The notes beneath the pieces were generated by a model that saw nothing but the letters and a program-made list of their open reading frames with translations, did not search any database and was not told where the DNA came from. Below, in pieces: positions 62,308-64,000 of a stretch of 64,000 nt of DNA. The stretch's first letter is position 1, and each line of letters begins with the position of its first letter. This stretch comes from Myxococcales bacterium (lineage in GTDB: Bacteria; Lernaellota; Lernaellaia; Lernaellales; Lernaellaceae). The position numbers and the translations under genes are program-made. Location: positions 62,001 to 126,000 of the forward strand of contig JAAYVF010000008.1 of the NCBI GenBank assembly GCA_012517325.1, in the 5' to 3' direction.

Positions 62308-64000
62308 CTATTTTTCCGGCGTCGCCGCGCCCGCCTTGCCCTTGAGCACGACGACCGCGATCACGCCGACCAACGCCAACAACGCGATCACCGACAGCGC
62401 GCTCGCCACCGCGTCGGACACCGGCACCGCCGGCAGTTCGATTTTCAAAAAGATGAAGAACGCGATGATGATGCCCATCAGCGATTCGCCGGCGATCAGG
62501 CCCGAGCCGAAGAGGACGCCGCGGTGCTCGGCTTCCTTTTCGCGCTCCCGGCCGACGATTTTGGCGATCGCCGCCGCCGCGACACCGCCCAGTAGAATCG
62601 GCCACGACAGCGACCACGGCAGGTAAATGCCGACCGCGACCGGCATCACGTAGGTGCGGAACGAGCTGTTGCGGCGTTTGAGGATCTCGTCGCAAACAAC
62701 CAGCGCCAGGCCGACGACGACGCCGAGGCCGACCATGCCCCAGGGCATCGTGTTGTCCGCGCCGAACATCGCCTTGGTGATGCTGGCGAACAGGTTGGCT
62801 TGCGGCGCCTTCAGAAAGTCGACGCCTTCCTTCACCCGGATGCCGATGCCGTAGCTGGCGTGCAGCACCGTGAGGATCGGCGCGATGATGAACGACGCCA
62901 CCACCGAGCCGATGATCATGCCCCACTGCTGCGACGCGGGGGTCGCGCCGACCAGGTGGCCGGTCTTGAGGTCCTGGCTGACGTCGCCGGCCGTGCAGGC
63001 GGCGCAGCAGACCACGCCGGCCACGCCCAGCACCGCGAGGATGCCGGCGTCGCCGCGCATGCCGAACACCAAGAGCAACGCCGAGGCGAAGAGCAGCGTG
63101 CTGATCGTCATGCCCGACACCGGGTTGTTGGAGCTGCCGACCAGTCCGACGATGTAGCTCGACACCGCCACGAAGAAGAACGAGGCGATGATCATCGCCA
63201 CGCCCGCCACCGAGCCGATCGACAGGCTGCCGGTCAGGAAAATGTACAGCACGAAAATCAAGACGCTGATGGCGATCAGCAAGGGCAGAATCACGCCGAG
63301 GTGGACGTCCCGGTCGGTGCGCAACCGGGCCGGGGCCTGCCCCTTGGCGCTCTGGTAGCCGGCGACGGCCCCTTGAATGCCCTTCACGATACCCTGGCGG
63401 ACGCTGACGATCGACGAGAGGCCGGCGACGATCATCGCGCCGACGCCGATGAAGCGGATCTGCGTGCTCCAGGTGCCGTACATCGTATCGAGCACGCTGT
63501 CGGGCCCCGCCGGATAGCCGTTGAACAGGTAGAAGCCCGGAATCATTATCAGCCAGCCCAACGCGCCGCCGAGAAAGATCAACAGCGACACGTTGAAGCC
63601 GATGATGTAGCCCACCGCGACCAGCGCCGGCGAGATGTCGCCGCCGAAGTACACCGCGCTACGGCCCGCCCGGAACGCGCCCTCGACCGTGCCCTTGAGC
63701 AGCCGCACGCCGGCGATGAAGAACTTGAACACCATGCCCAGACCGATCGCCGAGACGACGTACCACACGCCGCTGCCGCCGCGCTCGCCGACCTCGAGCA
63801 CCTCGGCGCAGGCCACGCCCTCGGGGAACTTCAGCTCCTTTTCCTCGACGATCAGCGCCCGACGCAGCGGGATCATGAACAGCACGCCCAGCACGCCGCC
63901 GAGCACCGCGATCAGCGTCGTCTCCCAATACTTGAACTCGGACCAGACCCCTGTGATGACCAGCGCCGGCACGGTGAAGATGATGCCCGCCGCGACGCTC
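62308..64000 (-). CDS. OPT-family transporter, N-terminus beyond window
   Basis: At least 563 residues of an oligopeptide-transporter (OPT) family membrane protein; the frame runs off the window at 64000, so the N-terminus is missing. Thirteen or more helices are seen. OPT marks include the FTVPAL segment at the edge, GFNVSLLIFLGGALGW, SSNNPVSGMTIS, ACTAGDVSQDLKTGHLVGATP and the C-terminal GSGLIAGESLMGI. Bacterial OPT proteins import peptides or metal-chelates. It probably shares a transcript with the glycosyltransferase-like gene that follows. Confidence 0.93.
   Translation of the reverse strand, partial: SVAAGIIFTVPALVITGVWSEFKYWETTLIAVLGGVLGVLFMIPLRRALIVEEKELKFPEGVACAEVLEVGERGGSGVWYVVSAIGLGMVFKFFIAGVRLLKGTVEGAFRAGRSAVYFGGDISPALVAVGYIIGFNVSLLIFLGGALGWLIMIPGFYLFNGYPAGPDSVLDTMYGTWSTQIRFIGVGAMIVAGLSSIVSVRQGIVKGIQGAVAGYQSAKGQAPARLRTDRDVHLGVILPLLIAISVLIFVLYIFLTGSLSIGSVAGVAMIIASFFFVAVSSYIVGLVGSSNNPVSGMTISTLLFASALLLVFGMRGDAGILAVLGVAGVVCCAACTAGDVSQDLKTGHLVGATPASQQWGMIIGSVVASFIIAPILTVLHASYGIGIRVKEGVDFLKAPQANLFASITKAMFGADNTMPWGMVGLGVVVGLALVVCDEILKRRNSSFRTYVMPVAVGIYLPWSLSWPILLGGVAAAAIAKIVGREREKEAEHRGVLFGSGLIAGESLMGIIIAFFIFLKIELPAVPVSDAVASALSVIALLALVGVIAVVVLKGKAGAATPEK

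Overview
The window is GC-rich chromosomal DNA from a Gram-negative (diderm) bacterium that can probably live without oxygen. Outer-membrane porins, many lipoproteins and an LptM-like lipoprotein point to two membranes. A complete Rnf complex, an ADP-forming acetyl-CoA synthetase and multihaem cytochrome c point to ferredoxin-, acetate- and c-type-cytochrome-based energy metabolism. A MYXO-CTERM-type tail on a secreted metalloprotease and the general gene mix suggest a deltaproteobacterial, Myxococcota-like or related candidate-phylum genome. No rRNA or species marker is present, so placement is inference. No phage, plasmid, CRISPR array or insertion sequence with a transposase was found; the only mobile-type DNA is one MITE-like element and REP-like palindromes.

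Layout. 0-6 kb: an RRM RNA-binding protein, then a reverse-strand acetate/CoA module (CoA-transferase fused to a GNAT acetyltransferase, ADP-forming acetyl-CoA synthetase, P-loop/DRTGG protein). 6-10 kb: a four-gene sugar-type ABC transporter. 10-16 kb: a membrane cytochrome-like protein, an isomerase/glycerate-kinase pair, and alaS. 16-19 kb: two tandem paralogous porins that share an upstream palindromic motif. 19-24.4 kb: ridA and a glycosyltransferase facing a four-gene unit (FecR protein, TIG lipoprotein, LptM-like lipoprotein, dapF). 24.4-29.8 kb: rnfABCDGE with its own terminator. 30-32.2 kb: ECF sigma factor, zinc-finger anti-sigma factor and a Spy/CpxP-like protein, with a MITE-like element between the last two. 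32-38 kb: a large hybrid sensor kinase, a small membrane protein, a lectin-like lipoprotein and a repeat-rich spacer. 38-42 kb: clpB, a possible DNA-binding protein and hsp20. 42-47 kb: two B12-binding radical SAM proteins and a membrane-anchored propeller-like protein, in visibly more AT-rich DNA. 47-51.6 kb: an AMP-forming acyl-CoA synthetase, a REP element, macro-domain protein, DUF2155-like lipoprotein, secreted cyclophilin and two tRNA-Ser genes. 51.8-56 kb: a cyclic-2,3-diphosphoglycerate-synthetase-like protein, two secreted proteins and carbamate kinase. 56-60 kb: a membrane spermidine-synthase-like protein coupled to a membrane-anchored pentahaem-type cytochrome. 60-64 kb: a membrane glycosyltransferase-like protein with a TPR-like tail, and an OPT-family transporter cut by the window edge.

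How it fits together. Acyl-CoA can be converted to acid plus ATP (ADP-forming enzyme), exchanged (CoA-transferase) or made with ATP (AMP-forming enzyme). The GNAT domain beside this node is a plausible regulator of acyl-CoA synthetase by lysine acylation. Rnf links ferredoxin and NADH to ion pumping. The ECF sigma unit, ClpB, Hsp20, cyclophilin and Spy-like protein cover envelope and protein-folding stress. The least explained parts are the spermidine-synthase-like/multihaem pair, the CoA-transferase-GNAT module, the cDPGS/protease/carbamate-kinase run, and the AT-rich radical-SAM block.
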